Source of the DNA: Casimicrobiaceae bacterium
GTDB lineage: Bacteria > Pseudomonadota > Gammaproteobacteria > Burkholderiales > Casimicrobiaceae
Length of the DNA: 5,177 nt
Direction: 5' to 3'
Assembly (NCBI GenBank): GCA_955652025.1
Contig: CATPAO010000230.1
Location: forward strand, 1-5,177
Position numbers and translations under genes: made by a program. The first letter of the stretch is position 1, and each line of letters opens with the position of its first letter. The notes beneath the pieces were generated by a model, which searched no databases, was not told where the DNA came from, and saw only the letters and a program-made list of their open reading frames with translations. Positions 4,550 through 5,177 of the stretch are shown here, one piece after another.

Positions 4550-5177
4550 TCAGGCCGCGGCAGCTTCGGCCGCGCTCGTGCCGGCGATGCGCCCGAACAC
4601 CGCCCCGTTCGTGAGCCCGCTGCCGCCGGGATAGTTGAAGTAGAAGATCCCGCCTACCAACTCGCCGGCAGCGTACAGGCCCGGGATCGGATCGCCGTCA
4701 GTGGAGGTCACCTGCGCATCGGTGTCGATCCGCAGGCCGCCGAAGCTGAAGGTGATGCCGCAGGTCACCGCGTACGCCTCGAAGGGCGGCGTGTCCAGCA
4801 CGTTCGCCCAATTCGACTTCGGGATCGCCAGGCCTCTGGTGCCCCGCCCGTCCTTGACGTTCGGGTTAAACGGGATCTCAGTTTGGACTGCGGCGTTGTA
4901 GGCCTGGATCTCCCTCAAGGCCGCATCCGCATCGACGTCGTCGAGCTGCTTCACCAGCTCCTCCAGCGTGTTCGCGACGCGCTTGGTCACCTGCCTGATC
5001 CTGTATTCGTCCCGCAGCTGCGCCTTAACCTTGCCGTCGAAGATCTGCCAGGCGAACTGCCCCGTCTGCGCGAGAATCACGCGGCCGTACTTCGCGTAGG
5101 TGTAGTTGCGGAAATCGGCGCCCTCGTCCACGAAGCGCCTGCCTTCGGCGTTGAGATAGATACCCCAGGGATAGGAA
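4550..5177 (-). CDS. FAD-dependent dehydrogenase, tricarballylate dehydrogenase (TcuA)/fumarate reductase flavoprotein family, C-terminal part
   Basis: The last 208 residues of a flavoprotein; the frame stays open to the right edge, so the N-terminal FAD-binding Rossmann half (roughly 250 or more residues) lies outside. Family members oxidise or reduce dicarboxylates and tricarboxylates or ketosteroids using FAD; TcuA oxidises tricarballylate to cis-aconitate. Visible are YLNAEGRRFVDEGADF (7-22), a capping-domain region with NPNVKDGRGTRGLAIPK, TFSFGGLRIDTDAQV, then the second FAD-contacting motif GLYAAGELVGG (166-176) and NYPGGSGLTNGAVFGRIAG near the end. The gene ends in an alanine-rich tail and a TGA. 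The stretch ADFRNYTYAKYG and the NYPGGSGL motif favour the TcuA branch over ketosteroid dehydrogenases, from memory of the family. A Bug/TctC receptor remnant nearby agrees with tricarboxylate-type substrates. The exact substrate is not certain. Confidence 0.85.
   Translation of the reverse strand, partial: SYPWGIYLNAEGRRFVDEGADFRNYTYAKYGRVILAQTGQFAWQIFDGKVKAQLRDEYRIRQVTKRVANTLEELVKQLDDVDADAALREIQAYNAAVQTEIPFNPNVKDGRGTRGLAIPKSNWANVLDTPPFEAYAVTCGITFSFGGLRIDTDAQVTSTDGDPIPGLYAAGELVGGIFYFNYPGGSGLTNGAVFGRIAGTSAAEAAAA

Overview
The window is about 65% GC (estimated by eye) with dense, short-spaced genes. It carries a LysR-type regulator with two helix-turn-helix units, a periplasmic leucine-binding-type receptor, a Bug/TctC-type signal-peptide remnant and a TcuA-like flavoprotein. 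This set is most typical of Burkholderiales (Betaproteobacteria, for example the Alcaligenaceae/Comamonadaceae range). That placement is inference from gene content, not a measured taxonomic result.

Layout. Positions 1-750 (minus) hold a broken LysR-family regulator that runs off the left edge; its coding frame changes twice and two partial HTH segments are collapsed onto each other. Positions 751-937 are a divergent control region with an 8-bp inverted repeat and two short palindromes. Positions 938-3795 (plus) form a compact intact three-gene operon with gaps of 14 and 12 bases: a secreted branched-chain-amino-acid-type ABC substrate-binding protein, a shikimate dehydrogenase (AroE) family enzyme, and an amidohydrolase resembling 2-pyrone-4,6-dicarboxylate lactonase (LigI). 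Positions 3826-3947 (plus) keep only the ribosome-binding site, start and frameshifted signal peptide of a Bug/TctC-type receptor. Positions 3935-4471 (minus) are the C-terminal part of an NAD(P)-dependent dehydrogenase of the DUF1932 type, without its Rossmann domain. Positions 4550-5177 (minus) are the C-terminal 208 residues of an FAD-dependent dehydrogenase resembling tricarballylate dehydrogenase TcuA, continuing off the right edge.

How it fits together. The intact operon looks like uptake and turnover of a cyclic or aromatic carboxylate: a receptor, a shikimate/quinate-type oxidoreductase and a lactone-type hydrolase. No ABC permease or ATPase is present, so the receptor is either an orphan or is served by genes elsewhere. 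The flanks show decay: a collapsed regulator on one side, and a truncated receptor abutting a truncated dehydrogenase on the other. The most notable observations are the collapsed double-HTH regulator, the junction of two gene remnants at a perfect inverted repeat, and the possible shikimate/PDC-type catabolic operon. I see no CRISPR array, tRNA, rRNA, insertion sequence or clearly novel defence system.
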